Part shown: positions 22,441 through 34,362 of the stretch, piece by piece
Position numbering within the stretch: position 1 is the stretch's first letter
Layout of the letters: every line of letters starts with the position of its first letter
From: Tipula vernalis
Taxonomy: Eukaryota > Arthropoda > Insecta > Diptera > Tipulidae
Length of the DNA stretch: 64,000 nucleotides
Assembly (NCBI GenBank): GCA_958295665.1
Contig: OY282558.1
Coordinates: forward strand, 111,900,838 to 111,964,837
Direction of reading: 5' to 3'
Notes under the pieces: model-generated
Databases searched by the model: none
Told to the model about the DNA's origin: nothing
Seen by the model: the letters and a program-made list of their open reading frames with translations, nothing else
Position numbers and translations under genes: made by a program

Positions 22441-22602
22441 CATTCTCAAGATAACATCTGATATTGTTGGCACAGGAAAACTTTCCGGTTCGTTACAGTA
22501 TTTTGTGGTTCCTGCTAAGAATGAGATCTGATAACGGAAGAAATAAAATTGTATTAGATTTGGGCAGTTGACTGTCGTGTTCTGCTTTCTCGAGGACGAG
22601 AT
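22441..22602. other. Short non-satellite flank of the LTR retrotransposon
   Basis: About 160 bp of unrelated sequence separates the end of the satellite from the 5' LTR. It ends in AGAT (22599-22602), the left copy of the target duplication. Confidence 0.6.
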
Positions 22603-23083
22603 TGTAGCGGCCGAAATATTTAATTTCAATATTTCAACCGTTACACAAATTCGAATCACTTTCAAATTCGTCTATGCATCATCTATCGGTCGATAGCCCA
22701 ATCTCGAAAATAAAAAACATAGAAACAGAACCCAACTAAACGCGACTAACATATTTCTATTCGATGTTTTTCTTCACAAAGAAACGCCGCCATAATTTTT
22801 AACTTTTTTTATCTCAATTAAAAATGACAGATACAGTTTTTTAGCCAAACAGTATAAGCGGTGGTGAGAATATTAAAAATTAAAATTAATTTTTTATAAC
22901 ATTTTTTTCAATTGTGAGTCTACACTCAGTGACAACAATTATTCATTGTAATAGTAATAAGAATAATAATAATAATAAATTAAAACAATTATCGTAATCA
23001 TTCAAAATAATCTCGGGTGTTATTATTCGCCGTGACATATCGAAGCGCGGATCGCACACACCCGCGTAGCATGAACTACGATA
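22603..23083 (+). repeat. 5' LTR
   Basis: Starts TGTAGCGGCC and pairs with 28099-28579. The end was placed so that both LTRs are equally long and the AGAT duplication abuts; the last bases then read ACTACGATA (5') and ACTACTATA (3'), not the usual CA. It contains AATAAA-like sites within its AT-rich part. Confidence 0.9.
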
Positions 23084-23084
23084 T

Positions 23085-23102
23085 TGGTGAACTCGTCTAA
23101 CA
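23085..23102 (+). promoter_or_regulatory. Putative primer binding site (tRNA-Trp-like)
   Basis: TGGTGAACTCGTC follows the 5' LTR after one base. The first six bases and about ten of thirteen agree with the complement of an insect tRNA-Trp 3' end as I recall it. The match is imperfect, so the primer assignment is tentative. Confidence 0.45.
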
Positions 23103-24074
23103 CGCGCAAAAAGGAGTAACAGAACACGGAAAAGAATAATTCGCAAAGGATTCTATTTTGCTATTTGCAGCCAAAAGTCTTGTACATAAACTGTACAAGA
23201 CACAAGGTACGTATCGCTATTTTATTCAGTGTGGTATCTTTAAAAAAGTGATTAGTTACTGCTCGTGCCCTTTTTTATTTTTTTGCTATAGTCAAATCAG
23301 TCTGCAGACAAACGGTTTATACGAAAACATTAAATATCAACGGCGCATATACCGCATCTGAATACGGTACACTACTCAAGTACGAGCAAATTAATATTCA
23401 TTTAAAAAACATCATATCAATATATTACTGTTAACTCATCAAATCAAGCAAAAGTGCATATTGAACCGCACAAGCGGGTTTCATCATTTAATTATATGGC
23501 CGTGATTACATCATTCATCGTACATCATAAAATTTAACGGCTATTTATTCATCAGTGGTTTAAAAGTTCTACAGTACTATACACAATCATCTTATAATTA
23601 TAAGGTCCATTTACAACACCAAATTTATTACACTCATCATCACACAATTATCGGACAGCTTTAATAAAAATAAAAAAAAAAGAAACAACGAAACAACACA
23701 TATTGCAGCAGAACACAAAACGGATAAAATACAAGGTTATGATTTATTTTTCCTAATATTAATTTTTTTTGGTTTTGATTTTAAAATAATAATTACATAT
23801 ATTATATTATAATTAACTACAAATTATTCATACACTACATTATTCAACATTTCAAATTGTATACTTCACTTACATTTTCATGTAAATTTTCACCACACTT
23901 ATATATTTTGCTTTCAAAATCGTGATTCAATTTTCCGGATAATTCGTTCGTTGCATATTCGTTTAGTTTTTTTTTTTTTTTAGTGTTCTGCATCGAACAT
24001 TTCTCCTTGCTTTTTCACCTCGTGAGGGAATATATTTATTTTCGTTTTTGTTGAAAAGAAATTTATCGAATAAA

Positions 24075-24983
24075 ATGACTGACGATGACCCTAACACAGA
24101 GGACCAAACCATGACAGTTGACCAACCAAAACCTGGTCCATCCAGTAATTACAGTCAATCAGCAGAAGTGGCTGCTCAGACCATGTCTATAAAACTAACA
24201 CCGTTTTGGGAGAATAGTCCACAAAATTGGTTTCTGATGGCAGAAATTCAATTTGAAATTCAAAAAATAACAAGTGATCGACACAAATTTCTTTATACGT
24301 TGTCATCATTGTCAGTTGAGACAAGCAACACGATCTCTGATCTACTGCAACATCCACCCACAGTAGATCGTTATGAAACTATAAAACAACTTCTCATAGA
24401 AAGAAACTCGCTCTCAGACGAAAAACGGTTGGAAGTTCTTTTGGACACTTCTGAAATTGGCGACAAGAAGCCATCAGAAGTTCTACGAATTATTAAGCAA
24501 CTTGCCGGCAATAACTTCACACCAAAGCTAATAAAATCATTGTGGCTCAGAAAGCTACCCAACTACATCCACATAGCATTGGTACCGCAACAAGGGACAA
24601 TGACCTCAGAGGAGCTCGCAAAAACTGCTGACAAATTAAACGAAGCCATGGCAATGCACACGCAATCCGTGTCATCAATACGTCAATCAAGACCGACAGA
24701 AAGGCAACCAAACCATCGCCCCACTAGCGAGGCCAGCATTGAAGAACGCATATCAAAAATGGAAAATATGCTCGCCAAGTTGGCTAATAGTAGTCGAAAC
24801 AATTCGAATAGTCTATCTCGATACCGAAGCAACTCACCAAATCGCTCAACAAGCCGAAATCAATCAGGTCTTTGTTGGTACCACTACAAATTCGGCCAAC
24901 ATGCCGAAAAATGCAGTAAGCCCTGTTATTTCAAATCAGCTTCTATCATCAATATGGACACAAGCAGTCACCCAAACCAATAA
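24075..24983 (+). CDS. gag: Gag polyprotein of the Ty3/gypsy element
   Basis: About 302 residues from the first in-frame ATG (24075). It forms the particle shell and binds genomic RNA. Residues ~35-210 are the Gag core with a W-rich start ([14 protein letters not shown]) and helical content typical of CsRn1-type Gag; a serine/asparagine/arginine-rich segment follows. The C-terminal part holds [18 protein letters not shown], a C-H-C-C zinc-binding arrangement and not the usual CCHC knuckle. The frame is intact. Pol lies in the -1 frame and overlaps the last ~64 bases (24920-24983), so a -1 ribosomal frameshift is the probable mode of Pol expression; the slip site was not pinned down. Confidence 0.85.
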   Translation: MTDDDPNTEDQTMTVDQPKPGPSSNYSQSAEVAAQTMSIKLTPFWENSPQNWFLMAEIQFEIQKITSDRHKFLYTLSSLSVETSNTISDLLQHPPTVDRYETIKQLLIERNSLSDEKRLEVLLDTSEIGDKKPSEVLRIIKQLAGNNFTPKLIKSLWLRKLPNYIHIALVPQQGTMTSEELAKTADKLNEAMAMHTQSVSSIRQSRPTERQPNHRPTSEASIEERISKMENMLAKLANSSRNNSNSLSRYRSNSPNRSTSRNQSGLCWYHYKFGQHAEKCSKPCYFKSASIINMDTSSHPNQ

Positions 24984-27900
24984 ATCTTACGGTCGAAGCG
25001 GCAGACCATAAGACAGTACAGGCATTCAGCCGCCTATTCATTCACGACCGGACAAATAACCTCACATTTTTAATCGATACTGGCGCGGACCTTTCCGTAA
25101 TCCCTTTTCATAAGTTCTTTACACACTATTCGAACAAATCAGACCTAGTATTATCGGCTGCCAACGGCACAACAATTAATACCTACGGCAGCAAATTGCT
25201 TCAGGTAAACATTGGACTCAAAAGAACATTCACACACGCTTTCATCCTAGCAGATGTGAACCGTCCAATAATCGGCGCCGATTTTCTAAGTAAATTTGGT
25301 ATCCTTGTCGATTTAAAGAGCAAGAAGCTGATCGATCCAACGACTCAGCTAGCAATCAGTGCGCCTTTGGTACGAGTTAACACACCAACTCCCATACATT
25401 ACACAATCAACAACGGATATGGCACGCTCTTAAAGGAATTTCCTTCATTGACAGCGCCACCAAATTACAATCTACCTGTAAAACATTCCGTGGTACATCA
25501 CATCGTCACGTTAGGCCATTTGCCAGTGTCAAAACCACGAAGATTAGATCCAGTGCGTCACAAAGCAGCATTCGCAGAATTTCAACACATGGTGGAATTA
25601 GGGATTTGCCAGCCATCGGCGTCCCCGGTATCTTGTCCATTACACATGGTAAAAAAGAAAGATCAAGATTGGCGACCATGTGGGGATAATCGTCGATTAA
25701 ATACGGTCACAACACCTGACCGTTATCCGATACCTCACATCCAGAATTTCTCCATGCACTTGCATGGTTGCAAAATCTTCTCGAAAATCGATCTTGTCAG
25801 GGCGTACCATCTCATTCCCGTCGCACCAGAAGACGATCACAAAACGGCGATAACAACTCCATTTGGCCTCTTCGAATTCACCCGAATGCCATTTGGACTA
25901 CGCAATGCCGCACAAACGTTTCAGCGATTCATGAACGAAGTCGTTCGTGACTTGGACTTTGTTTTCGTCTACATAGATGACATTCTTGTAGCTTCACACT
26001 CTGAGGAACAACACAAACTACACCTCAAACAACTCTTCAATAGGTTAACACAGTTTGATGTTCATATCAAGAGTTCAAAATGCGACTTTGGCGCATCCAC
26101 TCTTGATTTCCTCAGTCATAAAATCACCCCTAATGGTATTATGCCATCTGAAGAACGAATTAATGCCATTAGGGAGTTCCCAGCTCCTACTTCTATTAAA
26201 AGTATTCAGCGATTCATCGGTATGGTAAATTACTACCACCGATTTATACCAAAACTCGCTGAAACATTCGCACCAATTCACAATCACTTGGCTTCTTTAC
26301 TCAAAAAACCCAAGACATCCAAGAACTTCTCTTGGCCCGACGAATGTCAATAAGCATTCACGTCGCTCAAAAATGAATTGGCACAAATAACACTTCTGGC
26401 ACACCCACTGAGCAACACAAAACTCAGCATTACTACTGACGCATCGAACACTGCCGTCGGGCCAGTTCTGCAACAGTACAATAAGAAGTGTTGGCAGCCC
26501 TTGGGATTTTTCTCAAAGAAACTCTCGGATGCCGAAAAGAAGTATTCCGCATTCGATCGGGAATTACTCGCAATCTATCTGGCAGTCAAACACTTCAGAT
26601 ATTTTGTCGAGGGTCGGGACTTCACCATCTACACCGACCATAAGCCACTGACTAGAGCAATTCAATCAAAAACTAAACGTAATCCAAGGCAATCTCGTCA
26701 CCTGGATTACATCAGTCAATTTACAACGGACATCCAACACGTTCACGGACATGAAAACGTTGTCGCGGACACACTATCCCGCACAGCTGACAACGAAACG
26801 GCCGCAGTCGAGACTCAAATCGACCTACAAAAAATTGCAACTACACAAAAAGCTGACCTAGAACTTCAGAATTTATTTTCTGGTTCCGAATGTCACACTA
26901 GTTCATCAATGAAACTAGAGCTTTTCAAATTACCTGGTCTCGAAATCATCTGCGAAACATCCACTGGGAACAATCGCCCATACGTCGCAGAACCACTACG
27001 TCGAACCATCTTCGACACATTGCATAACATTTCGCATCCTGGAGTCCGTGCAACTCGTAAATTGATCACTACTCGTTACTTTTGGCCCAGTATAAACAAA
27101 GACGTAGGCCAATGGGCTCAGTCTTGCTTATCCTGCCAACGTGCCAAAGTTCAAAGACACACAAAATCACCCCATGGACAATTCGAAATTCCACCTGGTC
27201 GATTCGAACACATCCACTTAGACATCGTAGGACCACTGCCTCCGTCTAATGGATATTCGTACTTACTCACCTGTGTCGATCGCTTCACTCGCTGGCCCGA
27301 AGCTTACTGCATGACAAACATATCAGCTGCAACCATTCCCACCACATTCGTCAACAATTACGTATCACGATTCGGCGTGCCCCTACAGATCACAACTGAT
27401 CAGGGAACACAATTCGAGTCAAAACTTTTCACAGAGTTAACAAAACTCCTCGGATCTCATCGTATACATAAAACGGCTTACCATCCACAAGCCAATGGCA
27501 TGGTCGAACGCTTCCATCGGCAACTAAAAGCCGCTCTCATGGCCAGAAGCAATACAATGCATTGGAGTTCGGAAATACCAATCGTTCTACTTGGAATCCG
27601 AGCAACGGTGAAAGAAGACCTGAAGTGCTCACCAGCCGAAATGGTTTACGGACAAACCATCAAGCTACCCGGTGAGTTCTTTGTCGAAAATCCTCTTTCA
27701 CCTTTACCAACCAGCGACACAGTCATCGACCAACTGCGACAAACCATGCAACACCTTGTACCCACATCCACTCGTCCATCAAAACAAAATGTTATTTTTG
27801 TCCCGAAATCACTCGCCAACTGTGAGTTTGTTTTCGTCAGGACAGACAGGGTTCGCACGGGTTTATCTCCTCCCTACGAAGGTCCGTATAAAGTTATACG

Positions 27901-28057
27901 TCGACTACGAAAACACTTCATCGTATCAATTAATGACAAGAATGAAAACATTTCAATCGATCGACTCAAGCCAGCATACGGCATACTCTGCGCAACTGAT
28001 CATACATTAGCGTCAGAAACAAACAAAACTGTTCGCTTTTACGTTCAACAAACATAG
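24920..28057 (+). pseudogene. pol: Pol polyprotein (PR-RT-RH-IN), one nonsense codon
   Basis: Open in one frame from 24920 except for TAA at 26351-26353, where the CAA/CAG-rich context suggests a C-to-T change in a Gln codon. Domains in order: aspartic protease with DTGADLS (~25076); reverse transcriptase with [20 protein letters not shown] and the YIDD catalytic box (~25970); RNase H with TTDAS (~26430), the YTDHKPL block and GHENVVADTLSR; integrase with an HHCC zinc domain (HPGVRATRKL..C..C, ~27030-27140), catalytic LDIVGPLPP, TTDQGTQFES and NGMVERFHRQ (D, D, E all present), and a C-terminal GPY/F module (YEGPYKVIRR). The stop falls between RT and RNase H, so RNase H and integrase would not be made without read-through. 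Confidence 0.93.
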
Positions 28058-28079
28058 TTTCTTGCTTTTCAACGGGGAA

Positions 28080-28098
28080 CTTATTTGGCCGAGGGTGC
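28080..28098 (+). promoter_or_regulatory. Polypurine-tract region before the 3' LTR
   Basis: GAGGGTGC directly precedes the 3' LTR, and GGGGAAC lies about 30 bp upstream. This is a weak, interrupted polypurine tract at the expected position for plus-strand priming. Confidence 0.45.
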
Positions 28099-28579
28099 TG
28101 TAGCGGCCAAAATATTTCATTTCAATATTTCAACCGTTACACAAATTCGAATCACTTTCAAATTCGTCTATGCATCATCTATCGGTCGATAGCCCAATCT
28201 CGAAAATAAAAAACATAGAAACAGAACCCAACTAAACGCGACTAACATATTTCTATTCGATGTTTTTCTTCACAAAGAAACGCCGCCATAATTTTTAACT
28301 TTTTTTATCTCAATTAAAAATGACAGATACAGTTTTTTAGCCAAACAGTATAAGCGGTGGTGAGAATATTAAAAATTAAAATTAATTTTTTATAACGTTT
28401 TTTTCAATTGTGAGTCTACACTCAGTGACAACAATTATTCATTGTAATAGTAATAAGAATAATAATAATAATAAATTAAAACAATTATCGTAATCATTCA
28501 AAATAATCTCGGGTGTTATTATTGACCGTGACATATCGAAGCGCGGATCGCACACACCCGCGTAGCATGAACTACTATA
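28099..28579 (+). repeat. 3' LTR
   Basis: Pairs with the 5' LTR over 481 bp with about six differences and no indels. AGAT at 28580-28583 is the right copy of the target duplication. Confidence 0.9.
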
Positions 28580-28583
28580 AGAT

Positions 28584-31542
28584 AAAGCGCATCTTACTTA
28601 GAATTTTTACAATCATTCATGTCCAATTGAGGCACCCTTAATAAATATTTATTCACAATTCTTTGTTATATAATTTGCAATCATTTTAGGCACTTAATTA
28701 AAACTGTCTGTATAAAGATTCAGACATTTTTAATTAAGAAATACATTTATATAATTTTGTAAGATATTTAACCTTTAAAACGAGTGCTACATTTTGTAAA
28801 ACAACCCGTCTTTATGTATCGAATGGTGATATGTGGGTTTTTGCTCGGAAAAGATAAATAAAATACAAAATTAACAAGAGCAAGTATTGCATTTCAAATT
28901 TGATTTGAAATGTTTTTTGCATACAAGCACATTTTTCTGCAAATGCCATTTTGTGTTTGTATTTGACTTGCTTTTTTGGGTGGGCATAAATGGCATCTTT
29001 TCTTATTCTATAGTGATGGTTGTAAAATACTACACTAATCCACAAAATTAGTCCACCAAAGGTGATTTGACTAAAGGATGGTTGGATTAATCTCGGTTAT
29101 TCGTTTGTTCGGACTATTAAAATTGTTCGAATAATTGGATACTATTGAACTATTGATCGATTCATTAGAAATTTATTTTCTCCAAAAAAGTGTGAATTGA
29201 ATGGATGCAAATTTGAAATTATAATCCAAAATTTGTTTGTAAATTATTTCTGTTCGATTTTCATAAAAAAATAAGGCAAAAATGGTAATTTTTTGCAAAA
29301 ACTAAGCCTATTTGTTGAAATTGAATTTTTGTTCAAAATATTAAAAATGTTAATTTATGATATCTAGCCAATTAATAAATTTTCTCCTTTTCCTACTCTT
29401 ATTGGGTAAATTCTCGTTCTACATAATTCAGAAACATTTTTTTTTTATTACCAATAACATTAAGTAAATAAAATCAGAATTGTCAGCAATACTGATAATA
29501 TTACCAAAATCAATAAATTCAATTATTTATTTAATTTTAGGACTATACTGGAGCGACATTTTTTCTGGTAACAGTTATATGTCTAATAAAAATATTGTTT
29601 ACTTTTATCGTGTAACAAGGTTATATGGAGTGGAAAAATGTTCGAAAGGAATCGATAAAATATGATGTTAATATTGATTTTTATTTATTTGGGATTTTCT
29701 CATCTCTTGGCACATATACGTGAATAAATATTATCGTAATACAAACACAAACGACAAAATAATATAAGATGGGGGAGAATGTCGTTTTGAGTGTCTAGAC
29801 AACATTTTACGAATGAAATCTTATGATTATCTGCACGCGTTAAACTTTCAATATTCTCATCATAACAATTGTACATTTTGAACGTATAATTATCTAACTT
29901 AAATAATTTTTTTTTATCTTTTACTGACGAGAGATGTACAGACGAAAACGATTAATAAATAAAACGTTTTTTAGTGAAAAATATAGATAAAAGCTTAAAA
30001 ACAAACAAAAGGGATTAAAATCGGAGGACAGTAATCCTTACTAAATAATAATAAACCGTAATCTTAATAAATTTCCCCAATTTTTTTGTGTCTTGAGATT
30101 TTGAAATCTTACATCATTGTTTCTTGACAATTTACTTCCTTCATTTGATTTATTTTTTGGCAAAACCAAGCAAGAACTAACACAAACATTTTTTTTTTTT
30201 TATTTGATTTTATCTTAATACTTTTCTTTGTATCTATCTATACATACGTATGTCAGTATGTACGTATTAGATACAATGAAGAAAAGGAAACAATATATAG
30301 ATATTTTGTAATTTTGGAATAATCTTTATTTCAAGAAACAAAACACAATAGGATTTATTGATGACAGTGATTTGTATGAAAAAGTATATTTTATGAAGAC
30401 TTTTATACATAACCAAATAAGTAAAATTAATAACCAGAGACTATTGAATTTGTAGTTATGGTTAAATTTTCTATTTATACATTTTTGATTTGACCTCGGC
30501 CCAAAACTCAATTTTAGTGAAAACTTAATGCAGGGACGTGCTGTGGTATTTTTCCTAACGAGGCGCCGATAAACTTAAAATGATCTTAATCCAAATATTC
30601 ATTTAATGTTTTATTTTATTAACAGTGCGAGATTTTGTTTTTTTAATTGGTTTTGTTAACCGTAAAAATTGTTAAGTTATGTGTAACTTGCAAAATTTAT
30701 TTTATTAGGCTCAAATATTTTTTTATAATTGTTAGCCAGCCTCAATGCCATACAATGGTTAGGAATCTACATGATCATCATTGTATTTTTGCACTCAAAA
30801 GATGAATTTATAGTATTTAACAAATTTTGTTGTAGTCGTGGAAATCATGGAAAAATTCTTTCATTAGGAATATTTAGTCCACAAACAGAACCATCGAAAA
30901 GATACGGTTCCTTAATTCAAATGAAGCTGACTTGTTGTGTTGCAAGCATCAAAGAGATATTAACAAACTATCAAAAGAAATAAAGATCGAAGAGGTTATG
31001 GTCCAGAGGCAACCTTAAACAAAATCCTCTCAAGAACATATTGTAAACAAGGGTTGGAACTAATAATATACTAGTAGAACTTAACTGCATGCCACATACG
31101 TTATTCGTGGTTTTCCAATAATTATCCACTGGTAAAGCGGTAAGAGCAGTACATATTTCATAAAAAAATAACAAAAACAACAACTAATAAGTCTAGTATA
31201 CTTGCTAATGAAAAGCACAAATTTAAAAAACTAGGGTGTGTTGCTTTTATTGAGATAATAAGAATCTTGTATTGGTTATATATAAACACTGCAAAATTAA
31301 CTATTTCTTTAAACATTTTAAAACCAATATCCTTAATGTCACAATCCGTAAATAATGATTTTAACTCTTCCTACTTGTTCAATATTTCTGAATAATTTTA
31401 TTTTTTAATTCATATATTTGTGGGCTTACTTTTTACAACCACAATGCCGATCAGCATATCTTTTGATTAACTATTGGTGTCGAATTATTCTATTTCACCC
31501 GTAGTTTCAATCTCCACCACCAGAGGAACTATTTAGAAATAT
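28584..31542. other. AT-rich non-coding stretch
   Basis: The satellite does not resume on this side of the retrotransposon. Nothing with coding or structural features was recognised. A CAGGGACGTGC string at 30531-30541 resembles a hAT terminus, but no inverted partner was found. Confidence 0.4.
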
Positions 31543-31897
31543 TGTTACGTGTTTTCCTTGTCGATTAAGGTTCGTATCATTCGATTGTGAATAATACAAA
31601 ATCAATTTAATATATCTACAACGAATTTATTTAGTTAACACAAGAATTATTACAACACAGTTTATCAATAAAAATTCACAAAATCACTTTTTAATTCCTT
31701 TTATTCTTTAGACTACTGCTTACAAAATATTACTAATCCAATTCGATCTCGTTCGCCTTTTTATATACACAAACCAAAAACTTCTAGAAAGCTCGTGATT
31801 TTTCTAGTTAGAATAGTGTAGAACAATTTTATCATAGAAAATTATATTTTAGTACAGTTAAACATTGAGCTATTGTACACTAGTTGTCACCGTTACA
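31543..31897 (-). mobile_element. Solo LTR, minus orientation (family 1 copy 1)
   Basis: Read on the minus strand it starts TGTAACGGTGACA and ends CACGTAACA. ATAT lies on both sides (31539-31542 and 31898-31901), a plausible 4-bp duplication, so this looks like a solo LTR left by LTR-LTR recombination. Compared with the copy at 31910-32329 it lacks an internal block of about 60 bp. Confidence 0.7.
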
Positions 31898-31909
31898 ATA
31901 TTTTAGTTT

Positions 31910-32329
31910 TGTAACGGTGACACCTAGTGTGTAATAGAATAAGTTAAATTAATAGCTCAATGTTTAACAGTACTAAAATGGAATTTTCCATGATAAAAAT
32001 TTTTCTGAATGTTTCTGTACTGCTCTAACTGGAAAAGTCATGAACTTTCTTGAAGTTTGGTTTGTGTATGTAAAAAAGCTAACAAAGTCGAATTGGATTA
32101 GTAGTATTTGGTAAGCGACAGTGTGAAGATTAAAAAGGAATTAAAAAGTGTTTCAGTACAAAATAAAAAGTAAAAGTTATCAGTAAAATTGTGCGAATAA
32201 ATATGAAGTGATTTTGTGAATTATCGTTAATAAATTGTGTTGTAATAATTTTTCTGTGAAATAAATAAATTTGTGGTTAGTAAATTAATTTGTATTGTTT
32301 TTATTATCAACCCAGGCAAAAACGTAACA
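31910..32329 (+). mobile_element. LTR, plus orientation (family 1 copy 2)
   Basis: Starts TGTAACGGTGACACC and ends AACGTAACA, with an AATAAA-type signal near 32230. It faces copy 1 head to head, only 12 bp away, creating an interrupted palindrome. It is followed by the gag fragment of what appears to be the same element. Confidence 0.7.
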
Positions 32330-32371
32330 ATTAATGACAGCGGTGGGATTGCGAATAGTAAAGCAAAGAAA

Positions 32372-32701
32372 ATGATTCTCTTGAAATTAAGATTTCCAAA
32401 ATTTAAAAGGGAACTTGAGAATCGGAATGTGGCCACTGATGGTTGTAAATCAACTTTACAAGAGGGACTATGTGACGCCATGGAGAAAGAAGGGTTATAC
32501 GCTGACCATCATGATTTTAGCGTGGAAGTTACGGATGCGGTAACCGTATAGAAGACAGGGGATAAACAACCGTCGGTTGAAACAATACAACTACCATCTG
32601 GAAGTTTCGATTTGTTACAGTTAATGGCTGCTATGAAGCAGATGATGGGACAAATGGAAAAAAATCAGACAGTCAAACCTCGAACTGAAACAACAAAATA
32701 A
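32372..32701 (+). pseudogene. Gag N-terminal fragment with SAP-like motif
   Basis: From ATG 32372 the frame is open except for TAG at 32549-32551 and ends TAA at 32699-32701. The first ~50 residues (LRFPKFKRELENRN, then G.K..LQEGLCDAMEKEG) fit the two-helix SAP module, which binds DNA or RNA and is known at the N-terminus of some fly retrotransposon Gag proteins. A methionine/glutamine-rich segment (LLQLMAAMKQMMGQME) follows and resembles a Gag coiled coil. The internal stop makes it inactive. It follows directly on the LTR with no spacer for a clear primer site and is cut by the inverted LTR piece at 32741. Confidence 0.55.
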
Positions 32702-32740
32702 ACGATAGTTGGAACAACAAAGTCAGTCTAACCAAGAAAT

Positions 32741-33081
32741 TAAAATTTATATATTTCACACAAAAATTATTACAACACAATTTATTAAAGATAATTCACA
32801 AAATCACTTTGTATAAAATATTCGCACAATTTTACTGGCCACTTTTAGTTTTTATTTTGCACTAAAACACTTGTTAATTTCTTTTTAATTTTCACACTAT
32901 TGCTTACCAAATACTAATAATCCGCCGCACAAGCCTAACTTTTAGAAATTCCATAACTTTACCAGTAAGAATAGTCTAGAAATATTTAGAACAGTTTTAT
33001 CATGGAAAACTCCATTTTCGTACAGTAATCTTTACGCTATTAAATAATTTATTCTATTCTACCCTAGGTCTCACCGTCACA
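32741..33081 (-). mobile_element. Partial LTR, minus orientation (family 1 copy 3)
   Basis: Read on the minus strand it starts TGTGACGGTGAGACC and follows copy 2 through the TCCATGATAAAA and AATTGTGCGAATA blocks, then breaks off near 32745, so the 3' end of the LTR is missing. It is more diverged than the other two copies. Together the three copies look like a rearranged or repeatedly hit site. Confidence 0.65.
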
Positions 33082-34354
33082 ATACTAATATACTTCTTTG
33101 TCGTGGTATTTGTAAAACACAACAAAATGGTCTTGTCACCCGTGGCATATTAAGTATTACACGAATTAATTTTTAATTCAAATTAAAAAAAATTAAAAAT
33201 TGGGCAAGAGCCTATTACCTACTGCTACCAATCCGGTAGCATTCATAAATTTTACAATATGAAAGTGTCAGTCAATACAATAGAAGTGTTCTTTGCATCG
33301 TAAGTGTGATGGAGTTATTGCATACAATATGCTATGTGAGGCTATGTCCGGCAACCCAGTATGCACGTGCATGTGCGGGACAATGTCCGTTCGTATGTGT
33401 AGCTCCGTTTGTGAAGGTGTCTCAGCCTTTATACGTTCATTTTTGCATTGCGTGAGCGTTACTACGTTTTAGTAATTTATTAGGAGTGTCCGCTTTTTGA
33501 AAATGAGGAAGAATCAGGAAATGATGAAAATGAGGAAGAAAGTTGACGAATTCAGTGTATTTAGGGTACGCGAATGGTTAGTCCATGTGCTCATCTCTGT
33601 TCAATGATATTGTACAATGGATATGCTTGAACACTGCATTACATATCAGTGCCATCTGAGTTCCTGAAACATCTTTTTTTTTGAGTGGTCTGCCGCTTGG
33701 CGGGTAGTAGAATAAACTTGAGACTACTATAAAGCATGTGTCACGTAATATATTTCATATCCTATTTGCGTCGCAACTAACCTTTTCCCGGCAGATTGCT
33801 TTATGACTCTTAAAAGCTCAACGGACGATCTATCTAAAATTATCAGTTGTTTTAACATCGATTCTTATGTTGAACCTATTTCAATTGAAAAAGTCGTCAG
33901 TGCCTATGTTTTCATTGAATTTTGAACCCAATTTTACCCATCGTTCTATAAAACTCAAATGAAGTGTATATTACTGAGTTCAAAGTATAGTTTGATCCAC
34001 TCCAATGTTCTGCCGAAGTACAACTAGGGAGGGCTACAGAGAGCTGCAGTTCGGCTTCTTATATTATAATTTGATTTAAGTTGGTATGGTGAAATTCAAG
34101 CTAGTGCAAAACAATTAATTGGATTATTAACTGTTACGTGTTGCAAAGTGAATAAAGTGACTATTTTGTGTAGTGATCCAAAGTAAATATGTGAACCTTG
34201 ATTTGTATAATGTATAATGAAATTCTATTTCCTTAATTTTACTAAAATACACTTCGAATAAATATGCAATGCAAATAAAAACTATGCTTGGATATATGCA
34301 GATACTAAGGCAAAATGGTACAGGTATACTATTTTAATGTTATTTTTTCAAGTG
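33082..34354. other. AT-rich non-coding stretch
   Basis: No coding or repeat structure was recognised. An acidic E/N-rich coding-like patch at about 33495-33545 is too short to assign. Confidence 0.4.
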
Positions 34355-34362
34355 GTGGCTGG

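Larger units (their letters stand above)
22603..28579 (+). mobile_element. Ty3/gypsy LTR retrotransposon, CsRn1/Kabuki-like, near full length
   Basis: A complete layout of 5' LTR, leader, gag, pol (PR-RT-RH-IN) and 3' LTR with no env frame, about 5.98 kb. AGAT flanks it on both sides (22599-22602 and 28580-28583), a 4-bp target duplication. The LTRs are 481 bp each and differ at about six positions by eye (~1.2%), so insertion was fairly recent. The Gag zinc motif is of the C-H-C-C type and the presumed primer site starts TGGTGA, resembling the complement of a tRNA-Trp 3' end; both features are known for the CsRn1 lineage. The element is broken by a single nonsense codon in pol. Clade naming is inference from these features. 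Confidence 0.93.

Noticed and set aside
22943..23146. 67-codon minus-strand frame ending in a leucine run
   Set aside because: It lies in the 5' LTR; the leucines come from the AATAATAAT repeat.
26075..26287. Minus-strand frames across the Ty3/gypsy pol
   Set aside because: Antisense shadows of the RT and integrase coding.
30531..30541. CAGGGACGTGC as a hAT element end
   Set aside because: No inverted partner or 8-bp duplication found nearby.
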